7,598 nt of DNA from JAKFVA01 sp046155225 (lineage in GTDB: Bacteria; Pseudomonadota; Gammaproteobacteria; Burkholderiales; Burkholderiaceae_C). Location: positions 1 to 7,598 of the forward strand of contig JBJXED010000115.1 of the NCBI GenBank assembly GCA_046155225.1, given 5' to 3'. The notes below the pieces were generated by a model. That model saw only the letters and a list, made by a program, of their open reading frames with translations. It was not told the origin of the DNA and did no database searches. How positions within the stretch are numbered: the stretch's first letter is position 1; each line of letters opens with the position of its first letter. Of this stretch, positions 1-6,108 are shown one piece after another. Both the position numbers and the translations under genes were made by a program.

Positions 1-1085
1 TTGCGGTCGAATTTGTTGATGGCCACAAACTCGGCAAAGTCGAGCATGTCGATCTTCTCTAGCTGGCTGGCCGCGCCGAATTCGGGCGTCATCACATACA
101 GCGGCACATCGACCAGCGGCACGATGGCTGCATCGCCCTGGCCAATGCCCGAGGTCTCGACCACGATCACGTCAAAGCCTGCGCACTTGCAGGCGGCGAT
201 GACATCGGGCAGGGCTTGGCTGATTTCAGAGCCGAAATCGCGCGTGGCGAGACTGCGCATGAAGACCTTTGAGCCACCAGCCCAAGGGCTGATGGCGTTC
301 ATGCGGATGCGGTCGCCCAGCAGCGCGCCACCGCTCTTGCGGCGAGATGGGTCAATCGAGATCACCGCCACGCGCAATGCGTCGTTTTGGTCCAGCCGCA
401 GGCGGCGGATCAGTTCGTCGGTGAGCGAGGATTTGCCTGCGCCGCCAGTGCCTGTGATCCCTAAAACCGCTACAGATTTAGCAGCTGCATGCGAACGTAA
501 AGCCTCCACTACAGCGGGTTTTAGCTTTGAATTTTCCAGGGCGCTGATGAGTTTGGCCAGCTCGCGCCACGCGATTTCGCTGTGACCTTCAATCGCGCTC
601 AAATTGGCCGGCGCGTGGCCCGTGAGGTCGCGGTCGCAGCGCATCACCATCTCGCCAATCATGCCGGCCAGGCCCATGCGCTGGCCGTCTTGCGGGCTAT
701 AGATTCGCGTTACGCCGTAGGCCTGCAGCTCAGCAATCTCGCTCGCCACAATCACGCCGCCGCCGCCGCCAAACACCTGGATATGTTCGCCGCCGCGCTC
801 GCGCAGCAAGTCCACCATGTACTTGAAGTACTCCACATGGCCGCCCTGGTAGCTGCTGATGGCAATGCCCTGCACATCCTCTTGCAGGGCAGCCGTCACC
901 ACCTCATCAACGCTTCGGTTATGGCCGAGATGGATCACTTCGGCACCCATGCCTTGCAGAATGCGCCGCATGATGTTGATCGCGGCGTCGTGCCCGTCAA
1001 ACAGGCTGGCGGCGGTGACAAAACGCACCTTGTGGGTGGGGCGGTAGTTAGCCAAGGCCTTGAATTCGGCGGACAGGTCAGTCAT
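1..1085 (-). CDS. icmF: IcmF, fused isobutyryl-CoA mutase, N-terminal part (B12-binding plus G-protein chaperone domains); truncated by window edge
   Basis: IcmF interconverts isobutyryl-CoA and n-butyryl-CoA with adenosylcobalamin, and its built-in MeaB-like GTPase guards cofactor loading. The visible 361 residues begin at ATG (1083-1085) behind a GGAG site at 1092-1095. Residues about 18-150 form the cobalamin-binding domain, with the DxH motif SLFDGHDAAIN (His32 the expected lower cobalt ligand) and a glycine run at 106-110. A linker (about 160-203) leads into the GTPase domain. That domain has P-loop GTGGAGKS (212-219), the MeaB-type stretch SIDPSRRKSGGALLGDR (243-259), ETSGIGQGD (310-318) and G4 motif NKFD (357-360). 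Domain order B12-then-GTPase identifies IcmF rather than methylmalonyl-CoA mutase plus a separate MeaB. Family members are roughly 1,090 residues, so the catalytic TIM-barrel part lies beyond base 1. The linker is AT-rich and repeat-like (see findings). The gene has its own promoter, so it is probably not read from the TRAP operon. Confidence 0.93.
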   Translation of the reverse strand, partial: MTDLSAEFKALANYRPTHKVRFVTAASLFDGHDAAINIMRRILQGMGAEVIHLGHNRSVDEVVTAALQEDVQGIAISSYQGGHVEYFKYMVDLLRERGGEHIQVFGGGGGVIVASEIAELQAYGVTRIYSPQDGQRMGLAGMIGEMVMRCDRDLTGHAPANLSAIEGHSEIAWRELAKLISALENSKLKPAVVEALRSHAAAKSVAVLGITGTGGAGKSSLTDELIRRLRLDQNDALRVAVISIDPSRRKSGGALLGDRIRMNAISPWAGGSKVFMRSLATRDFGSEISQALPDVIAACKCAGFDVIVVETSGIGQGDAAIVPLVDVPLYVMTPEFGAASQLEKIDMLDFAEFVAINKFDR

Positions 1086-1124
1086 GAGGAACTCCAAGCA
1101 GGTCAGTGAAAAACCAGCGTTTGA

Positions 1125-1147
1125 ATTGACGTTTACGTAACGTCAAT
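1125..1147. promoter_or_regulatory. Palindromic operator candidate upstream of icmF
   Basis: Perfect 9-bp inverted arms ATTGACGTT and AACGTCAAT are separated by 5 bases. A second self-complementary core, TTACGTAA (1133-1140), is nested in the centre. The site sits 39 bases before the icmF start and overlaps the proposed -10 element, as expected of a repressor site. From memory, ACGT-containing palindromes like this are reported for MerR-type LiuR and some TetR-type regulators of branched-chain amino-acid and acyl-CoA catabolism, which would fit IcmF. The identity of the regulator is inference. Confidence 0.6.
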
Positions 1148-1171
1148 AGTAACGATTTTTTAGCTGGTCAA
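1143..1171 (-). promoter_or_regulatory. Candidate sigma-70 promoter for icmF
   Basis: On the minus strand a TTGACC -35 element (1166-1171, five of six consensus bases) is followed after 17 bases by TATTGA (1143-1148) as a weak -10. The -10 overlaps the palindromic operator candidate. The good -35 and ideal spacing support it; the poor -10 weakens it. Confidence 0.4.
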
Positions 1172-1193
1172 CCCGCAACATTGCCTCGTCATG

Positions 1194-1218
1194 AAAAAAG
1201 GGGGCACATGCCCCCTTT
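1194..1218 (-). terminator. Rho-independent terminator of the dctPQM operon
   Basis: Minus-strand hairpin with 9-bp arms AAAGGGGGC and GCCCCCTTT around a 4-base loop, followed by a run of six U (1194-1199). It starts about 20 bases after the dctM stop codon. It separates the TRAP operon from icmF. Confidence 0.88.
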
Positions 1219-1238
1219 AAAACGATTCAACCAGAGGC

Positions 1239-3182
1239 CTATTTGTACAGCACGCTTGGCAACCACAGGCCGATGCCAGGGAACAGGTACAGCAAAATAA
1301 TGGCGATCACCTGAATGCCCATAAAGGGCAGCATGCCTGAGAATATCTGGTTCAGCGTCACGTGCTTGGGTGCTACCCCTTTCAAATAAAACGCCGCCAT
1401 GGCGACTGGCGGGCTGAGGAAAGCGGTTTGCAAATTCAGCGCCACCAACAAACCGAAGAACAGCGGGTCGACCCCAAAGTTATCCAGCAGCGGAATAAAG
1501 ATGGGCATGAAGATCACAATGATCTCAGTCCACTCCAGTGGCCAACCCAGCACAAAAATGATCACTTGGCTGAGCACCAAAAACTGTGTTTTGCTGAGGT
1601 TCAGGCTGAGCACCCAGGTCTCCACCAGTTCCTGCCCGCCCAGCAGCGCGAAAGCTGCCGAGAAGATTGCCGAGCCGACAAACAACCAGCACACCATGGC
1701 TGAAGTCTTGGCGGTGAGGAATACCGACTCCTTGATCATGGTGAAGTTGAGTCTTCGGTAAGCGGCTGCCAGCAGCAAGCCGCCCAAAGCGCCCATGGCC
1801 GCCGCCTCGGTAGGCGTAGCCAGCCCCAAAACTATCGAGCCAAGCACCGCCAAAATCAAAAACAGCAGCGGAAACAAGGAGGCCAGCAGCATTTTGAAGA
1901 CTTCAAATCGTGTGAAGCTCAAGATGGCGTAGTAGGCCACCAGCGCCAGCGCGCTCACGCCCAAGCCTATCCAGAAGCTGTTGGATGCAGGCACCCGCTT
2001 GCTTTCAGCCGTTACTGCGCTTTTGGCCGGCGTAGTTTGGGTCTGCAGGGTGGGTTCAGTTACAGCGGCTTTTTCAGCGGCTTTTTCGGCACCAGGGGGC
2101 TCGTTCAAGCCTGACGCAGCAGGCGGCTCTTGCAGGCCTGATGCAGGGGGCTCCGTCAAACCACCGGCTGCCGGGGCACTGGGTGCGGCACCCGGCGCAT
2201 CACCAAATGATTGCAGGCTTGAGACGTCCTCCACCACATCCGCTTTGGTAGCCGCGTTGTAACTGGTCAGCGCAACTGCGGCAAAAAAGATCGCCGGGAG
2301 CAGGATCAGCAGCAATTGTTTGAACAAATAAGGCGCGCTTACGCCGTGGTTGCTGCGGCCTTTGAGCGCGGCCAGCAAGCCGGGGAGCGCTAGCTTGTCG
2401 CCCATGGCTCCGGCACGCTCAAGCAGCGGCGGCAGCGGGACAAAGCGCTCGGCCATGGTCAAGGGTGGGGCCATGCTGGGCTTGATTTTGGCCAGAATAA
2501 TCACATAGGCGATGTACAAGCTCGCCAGCATGATGCCGGGGAAAAATGCGCCCGCGTAGAGCTTGACCACCGACACCCCGGCGGTGGCACCGTACACAAT
2601 CAGCAGCACCGATGGCGGGATCAAAATACCCAGGCAACCACCAGCGGTAATGGCACCCGCCGACATCGGAACGCTGTAGCCCGCGCGCAGCATGGCCGGC
2701 AAGGCCAGCAAGCCCATCAAGGTCACCACCGCACCCACAATGCCGGTGGCGGTGGCAAACACCGCGCAAGTCACCAGCGTAGCCACCGCCAGTGAGCCCG
2801 GTACCCGGGCCAGTGCCAGGTGCAGGCTTTTAAAGAGCTTCTCAATCAGGTTGGCGCGCTCGACCAGGTAGCCCATGAAGACGAAGAGCGGAATCGATAT
2901 CAGCACATCATTGGACATCACCTTGTAGGCCGACTGCACCATCAAGACCAGCGTTTTGCTGGTGCTTTGTTCATAAGCTATCCAGGTGAAAAACATGCCC
3001 ATGCCCATCAGGGTAAAGGCCGTGGGGAAACCCAGCATGATGGCCACCACCACCAAAGACAACATCAGCAAGCCGATGTGACCATTGGTTATTTTGGGCA
3101 CGGCAATCAACATGCCGACTGCTGCGGCGATGATGATCGCCATCAGAATAAAGCCGAACCAGAGTTCTTTGCGAATCTTCAT
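1239..3182 (-). CDS. dctM: TRAP transporter large permease DctM, long form with a repeat-bearing central insertion
   Basis: Large membrane subunit of a sodium-driven tripartite ATP-independent transporter; it forms the translocation path in the inner membrane. The 647-residue product starts at ATG 3180-3182, in ATGA overlap with the dctQ stop. An upstream in-frame start would add 47 Arg-rich residues lying inside dctQ and is rejected. Family signatures are GCLGILIPPS (182-191), GLATPTEAAAMG (453-464) and the multi-helix hydrophobic profile throughout. Typical DctM is about 425-450 residues. Here the two halves are separated by extra sequence from about residue 245 to 430. This holds one hydrophobic segment (about 286-306), a Pro/Ala-rich polar linker (about 307-401) with three SGLxEPPA-type repeats (341-365) and a duplicated EKAA, and a second hydrophobic segment (403-423). 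Long DctM forms are known in FcbT/Tak-type systems, but the repeats look lineage-specific. A weak AAAGG (3192-3196) precedes the start, so translational coupling to dctQ is likely. Confidence 0.93.
   Translation of the reverse strand: MKIRKELWFGFILMAIIIAAAVGMLIAVPKITNGHIGLLMLSLVVVAIMLGFPTAFTLMGMGMFFTWIAYEQSTSKTLVLMVQSAYKVMSNDVLISIPLFVFMGYLVERANLIEKLFKSLHLALARVPGSLAVATLVTCAVFATATGIVGAVVTLMGLLALPAMLRAGYSVPMSAGAITAGGCLGILIPPSVLLIVYGATAGVSVVKLYAGAFFPGIMLASLYIAYVIILAKIKPSMAPPLTMAERFVPLPPLLERAGAMGDKLALPGLLAALKGRSNHGVSAPYLFKQLLLILLPAIFFAAVALTSYNAATKADVVEDVSSLQSFGDAPGAAPSAPAAGGLTEPPASGLQEPPAASGLNEPPGAEKAAEKAAVTEPTLQTQTTPAKSAVTAESKRVPASNSFWIGLGVSALALVAYYAILSFTRFEVFKMLLASLFPLLFLILAVLGSIVLGLATPTEAAAMGALGGLLLAAAYRRLNFTMIKESVFLTAKTSAMVCWLFVGSAIFSAAFALLGGQELVETWVLSLNLSKTQFLVLSQVIIFVLGWPLEWTEIIVIFMPIFIPLLDNFGVDPLFFGLLVALNLQTAFLSPPVAMAAFYLKGVAPKHVTLNQIFSGMLPFMGIQVIAIILLYLFPGIGLWLPSVLYK
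2063..2086. repeat. Perfect 12-base tandem duplication inside dctM
   Basis: CAGCGGCTTTTT occurs twice back to back (2063-2074 and 2075-2086). On the minus strand it encodes the doubled EKAA of the DctM linker (around residues 366-373). It keeps the reading frame, consistent with a replication-slippage duplication in a tolerant region. Confidence 0.85.
2095..2172. repeat. Three imperfect 24-27 base tandem repeats inside dctM
   Basis: Units at 2095-2121, 2122-2145 and 2146-2172 each begin with GGSGGCTC-like sequence. They encode, in protein order, GLTEPPA, SGLQEPPAA and SGLNEPPGA. All units are multiples of three bases, so the frame is kept. They lie in the polar linker between two hydrophobic segments of DctM. 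Confidence 0.8.
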
Positions 3183-3799
3183 ACTGGTTTGCCTTTCATG
3201 GGTGCCAGTTGGTCCAGCGCTGCAATGTCCTCGTCCTTGACGTGAACCATTTCTTTGAGTTTTTCGACATCGACTTCTTCCACATCGCCCTCGCGCGCGG
3301 GCCACTGCCCGTTTTGCAGGCACATCACGCAGCGCACGATTTCTACCAAGCCCTGCAGCAAGAGCATTGCGCCAGATAGAGGAATAACAAATTTAAACGG
3401 ATAAAGCGGCAACGAGTCGGCGTTGAAGGTTTGCTCATTGATAGCCAGCGATTCCTGCGCGAAGCTCCAGCCAGCCCAGGTCAATGCGACGATGCCGGGC
3501 AGAAAAAACAGGATGTAGAGGGTGAGATCAATCGTTGCCTGGGTGCGCGGGCGGAAAAAGCCGTACAGCACATCGCCGCGCACATGGCCGTTTTTGCTCA
3601 AGGTGTAAGCACCGGCAGTCATGAATAACACGCCGTACAACATGATTTGGGCGTCCAGCACCCAGGAATGGGGCTTGTTCAGGACATAGCGCGAAAACAC
3701 TTCGACGCTGATCAAAAGCGTCAATGCAAGGGCAGTCCATGAACCCGCCTTGCCAATCCAGGTGGACAAACGGTCCACCGCCAACAATAAATTTTGCAT
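3179..3799 (-). CDS. dctQ: TRAP transporter small permease DctQ
   Basis: Small four-helix membrane subunit that pairs with DctM in the inner membrane and helps dock the loaded binding protein. The product is 206 residues, starting at ATG 3797-3799 behind a clear GGAG (3806-3809). Hydrophobic segments fall at about 19-37, 50-67, 91-112 and 135-157. The family motifs FSRYVLNKPHSW (35-46) and GHVRGDVLY (71-79) are present. After the last helix comes an acidic, highly charged cytoplasmic-looking tail (about 165-206, rich in Glu, Asp and Lys), longer than in minimal DctQ proteins. Its stop overlaps the dctM start by four bases (ATGA), implying coupled translation. A strong hairpin with a U-run lies just upstream, between dctP and this gene, so its expression probably depends on readthrough. 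Confidence 0.94.
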   Translation of the reverse strand: MQNLLLAVDRLSTWIGKAGSWTALALTLLISVEVFSRYVLNKPHSWVLDAQIMLYGVLFMTAGAYTLSKNGHVRGDVLYGFFRPRTQATIDLTLYILFFLPGIVALTWAGWSFAQESLAINEQTFNADSLPLYPFKFVIPLSGAMLLLQGLVEIVRCVMCLQNGQWPAREGDVEEVDVEKLKEMVHVKDEDIAALDQLAPMKGKPV

Positions 3800-3834
3800 T
3801 TCACACTCCGCGCTTGCGCAACATTTTGACGGAC

Positions 3835-3868
3835 AAAAAAACAGGGGCGCTACGCTAGCGCCCCTGTT
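3835..3868 (-). terminator. Intra-operon terminator/attenuator between dctP and dctQ
   Basis: On the minus strand a 13-bp perfect stem (3840-3852 paired with 3856-3868; core arm ACAGGGGCGCTA) closes a 3-base loop and runs into seven U (3835-3841). It begins 15 bases past the dctP stop and ends 35 bases before the dctQ start. By sequence it is as strong as a classical Rho-independent terminator. Partial readthrough would give much more binding protein than membrane subunits; the hairpin would also protect the dctP mRNA 3' end. Confidence 0.88.
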
Positions 3869-3883
3869 ATTCAGGCGAACAAC

Positions 3884-5011
3884 TTACGCTTTCTTGCCTG
3901 CGCCGAAATAGTGGTTGAACGCCATTTTGAAATCGACCGAGTAGTCCGACTGCCATTGGCCTGCACGCTGGGCGAAGGCTTTTTGCGAGTCCAGCACTTT
4001 TTGGAACAGTGGATTCTCAGAGGCCTTTTTGGCGATGGTTTTGTCCCAGGCTGCCAATTGCGCACGCAGCACAGCGTCGGGTGTTTTGTAGAACTTGACG
4101 CCTGCTTTCTTCAGTTCCAGGTAGTCGGCCGAGTTGCGCTCAATGGCTTTCCAGCTCATGTCGGCGCTGGAAGCCTGCACCGCGTAGTCGATGATGGCCT
4201 TGAGGTCGGCTGGCAGCGCTTTGTATTTCGGGCCATTGAACAAAATCTCGAATTGCTCGCCGCTTTGGTGAAAGCTTTGCAGCATGCAGTTTTTCACCAC
4301 ATCGGGGAAGCCCAGCAAACGGTCAGACGACGCGTTGTTGAATTCGGCTGCGTCAATTAGGCCGCGGTCCAGCGCCGGCACAATCTCGCCGCCAGGCAAG
4401 GGGTTCACCGCAGTGCCCATTTCGGTGAAGATGTCCACTGCCAGGCCCACGGTGCGGAACTTCAGGCCCTTCATGTCTTCGACCTTGGCGACCGGCTTCT
4501 TGAACCAGCCCAGCGGCTGCGTTGGCATGGGGCCGTACAAATACGACTGCACATCCAGGTTCAGGGTTTTGTAGATTTCCTCAACCAGCGCCTTACCGCC
4601 GCCATAGTTGTGCCAGGCCAGCACCATGTTGGCATCCATGCCGTAGCCAGGGCCAGAGCCCCACAAGGCCAGCGCCGAGTTTTTGCCGTAGTGGTAGGCA
4701 ATCACGCCATGGCCACCGTCGAGTGTGCCTTTGGCTACCGCATCGAGCAACTGGAATGCAGGTACCACGGAACCGGCGGGCAGCACCTCAATCTTGAGCT
4801 TGCCAGCCGCCATGTCGTTGACTTTTTTGGCAAAGTCCTGTGCGTACTCATGAAAGATGTCTTTGGTTGGCCAGGTGCTTTGAAAGCGCATGGTGGTGGC
4901 AGGTGTTTGCGCCATCACCATCGGTGCAGAAAGAGCACCTGCAGCAACTGCCGCGCCTTTGAGCAGGCTGCGCCGCTTGGTGGCGGGCTGAGCGGGGATT
5001 TGAGGGGTCAT
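3884..5011 (-). CDS. dctP: TRAP transporter periplasmic substrate-binding protein, DctP/TakP-FcbT1 type, Tat-exported
   Basis: Extracytoplasmic receptor that captures an organic-acid ligand in the periplasm and delivers it to DctQM. The product is 375 residues, starting at ATG 5009-5011 with GGAG at 5018-5021. The N-terminus carries a twin-arginine signal, KRRSLLKG (12-19), then a hydrophobic stretch and a probable cleavage after MVMA (about residue 34). Family landmarks are PGYGMDA (121-127), LAWHNYGGG (131-139), QPLGWFKKPV (165-174), KGLKFRTVGL (181-190), whose Arg186 is the expected carboxylate-binding arginine, and GGEIVPALDRGLIDAAEFNN (207-226). The sequence resembles the TakP (alpha-keto acid), lactate-binding and FcbT1 (chlorobenzoate/mannitol) group (COG4663 style) rather than C4-dicarboxylate DctP. 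The precise ligand cannot be read from sequence; a 2-oxo or hydroxy acid is the best guess. It is first in the operon, and the terminator behind it suggests it is made in excess. Confidence 0.93.
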   Translation of the reverse strand: MTPQIPAQPATKRRSLLKGAAVAAGALSAPMVMAQTPATTMRFQSTWPTKDIFHEYAQDFAKKVNDMAAGKLKIEVLPAGSVVPAFQLLDAVAKGTLDGGHGVIAYHYGKNSALALWGSGPGYGMDANMVLAWHNYGGGKALVEEIYKTLNLDVQSYLYGPMPTQPLGWFKKPVAKVEDMKGLKFRTVGLAVDIFTEMGTAVNPLPGGEIVPALDRGLIDAAEFNNASSDRLLGFPDVVKNCMLQSFHQSGEQFEILFNGPKYKALPADLKAIIDYAVQASSADMSWKAIERNSADYLELKKAGVKFYKTPDAVLRAQLAAWDKTIAKKASENPLFQKVLDSQKAFAQRAGQWQSDYSVDFKMAFNHYFGAGKKA

Positions 5012-5158
5012 AGAAGTCTCCGTGAATAATTAAACAGCCTCATATCATTGCCTTGCGGCAAGCTTTGATTAAGAGGGTTTTCACCAAGCAAGCCAAGCTA
5101 ATCACATCGTGAAAAATCGCCTACGTGGTACCCACAAGGCAAGGCATTTAAAACCACG
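5012..5158 (-). promoter_or_regulatory. Leader/promoter region of dctPQM (no convincing promoter boxes)
   Basis: These 147 bases between ppk2 and dctP must hold the TRAP promoter unless the operon is read through from ppk2. No well-matched -35/-10 pair or sigma-54 box was found. Visible structure: a small dyad TTGCC/GGCAA around a 4-base loop (5048-5061), a TCAC/GTGA dyad near 5102-5112, and ACGTGG (5123-5128) with CCACGT (5154-5159) 25 bases apart at the ppk2 3' end. No U-run terminator follows ppk2, so readthrough into dctP is possible. Confidence 0.3.
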
Positions 5159-6013
5159 TCAATCGATGCGAATACCTGCCAATGCGGGGTTTTCGGGCGG
5201 GTAGCGCAGCGCCATTTTTTGCAAAGCGGCCCGCACCAGGGTGGCAATCATCAGGTTGCGGTGGGTCTTGGAGTCGGCGGGCACCACCGTCCACGGTGCC
5301 CAGGGCGTGCTGGTCGCGTTCAGCAGGGTTTCATAGGCCCGCTGGTACGCGTCCCAGTGCTGGCGCACGTCGAGGTCACCCAGCGCAAATTTCCAGTGTT
5401 TGGTGGGATCGTCAATGCGCTCTTGCAGGCGAATGCGTTGCTCGCCATAGCTGATGTGCAGCATGAACTTCAAAATCACCGTACCGGTGTCGGTCAGCAG
5501 GCGCTCAAAGTCGTTGATGTGCGCCAGCCGCTGGGCGGTTTGCGCGGGCGTGATCCAGCCGCTGACGGGCGGCACCAACACGTCTTCGTAGTGGCTGCGG
5601 TTGAAGACCACAATCTCGCCCGCCGCCGGCACCCGCTGGTGGATGCGCCACAAATAATCGTGCGCGCGCTCGTCTTCGCTAGGCGCTTTCCATGCAACGG
5701 TGTGCACGCCCAGCGGGCTCATGCGGCCAAACACGCCGCGCACCGTACCGTCTTTGCCTGCGGTGTCGGTGCCCTGCAAGACCACCAGCAGCTTGAAGCG
5801 TCGATCGGCATAAAACAGGTTTTGCAGCGCGTCGAGTTCCTCCGCCAGCGACTCTACAGCGGCTTTGTCGCGCAGCTTGTCGCCGCTGGAAAACGGTTTG
5901 GCTGCCGGGTCCATCTCCGCCAGTTTGAGTGGTTTGGCTTTGTTTTTGTCCGCGCTGCCAAGCAGCGGCGGTTGCCAGGGCGCCAGCAGTTGGGCGATTT
6001 CTTTGTCTGTCAT
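5159..6013 (-). CDS. ppk2: Polyphosphate kinase 2 family protein (polyphosphate:nucleotide phosphotransferase), class II/III-like
   Basis: Cytoplasmic P-loop enzyme that transfers phosphate between inorganic polyphosphate and nucleotides. The product is 284 residues, the usual size of a one-domain PPK2. Walker A is GTDTAGKDGT (81-90). The Walker B/active region is VVFNRSHYEDVLV (135-147). The lid segment spans about 190-213 with EQRIRLQERIDDPTKHWKF, followed by the conserved APWTVVPADSKTHRN (239-253). GKDG and NRSHYED, rather than GKGG and DRSWYNR, point to the short class II/III group that phosphorylates AMP and/or ADP, not class I. The start chosen is ATG 6011-6013, behind GGGAG; an in-frame extension of 27 residues lacks family similarity. 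The gene diverges from the rhodanese gene. Whether the enzyme favours AMP, ADP or both cannot be settled here. Confidence 0.92.
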   Translation of the reverse strand: MTDKEIAQLLAPWQPPLLGSADKNKAKPLKLAEMDPAAKPFSSGDKLRDKAAVESLAEELDALQNLFYADRRFKLLVVLQGTDTAGKDGTVRGVFGRMSPLGVHTVAWKAPSEDERAHDYLWRIHQRVPAAGEIVVFNRSHYEDVLVPPVSGWITPAQTAQRLAHINDFERLLTDTGTVILKFMLHISYGEQRIRLQERIDDPTKHWKFALGDLDVRQHWDAYQRAYETLLNATSTPWAPWTVVPADSKTHRNLMIATLVRAALQKMALRYPPENPALAGIRID

Positions 6014-6108
6014 GGGTGTCTCCCTTGTCTTTATCATGGCCTTTGGCGGCACATTCATCCACGCCATGAGCGCCAGCCGGCGAAAAGTCTGCAAAAATTC
6101 ATTTCACC
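6014..6108. promoter_or_regulatory. Divergent intergenic region of ppk2 and the rhodanese gene
   Basis: These 95 bases separate two divergently transcribed genes and should hold both promoters. Apart from the ppk2 ribosome-binding site I find no convincing -35/-10 pair in either direction. A short CGCC/GGCG hairpin (6071-6082) is present but unremarkable in GC-rich DNA. Confidence 0.35.
6020..6024 (-). promoter_or_regulatory. Ribosome-binding site that fixes the ppk2 start
   Basis: Minus-strand GGGAG lies 6 bases before ATG 6011-6013. The alternative in-frame ATGs upstream (6035-6037 and 6092-6094) would place this site inside the coding sequence and add residues without PPK2 character. Confidence 0.7.

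Noticed and set aside
1..1109. Plus-strand open frames of 194 and 175 residues
   Set aside because: They lie opposite icmF, whose B12-binding and GTPase motifs are clear; their translations are low-complexity shadows.
2095..2172. Possible CRISPR-like array
   Set aside because: Three imperfect direct repeats without spacers, in frame within dctM; a coding tandem repeat.
1981..2262. 93-residue plus-strand frame rich in Ala/Gly/Pro over the repeats in dctM
   Set aside because: Its repetitive look is the complement of the DctM linker repeats; no start signal or known domain.
3183..3323. 47-residue N-terminal extension of DctM
   Set aside because: Arg-rich, lies inside dctQ in another frame, and lacks similarity to DctM; the ATGA overlap start at 3180-3182 fits family and operon structure.
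5075..5095. Short CAAGC-type direct repeats upstream of dctP as a regulator site
   Set aside because: Units are only 4-5 bases and unevenly spaced; not distinguishable from chance.
6014..6094. 27-residue N-terminal extension of PPK2
   Set aside because: GGGAG at 6020-6024 fits the downstream ATG, and the extension carries no family features.
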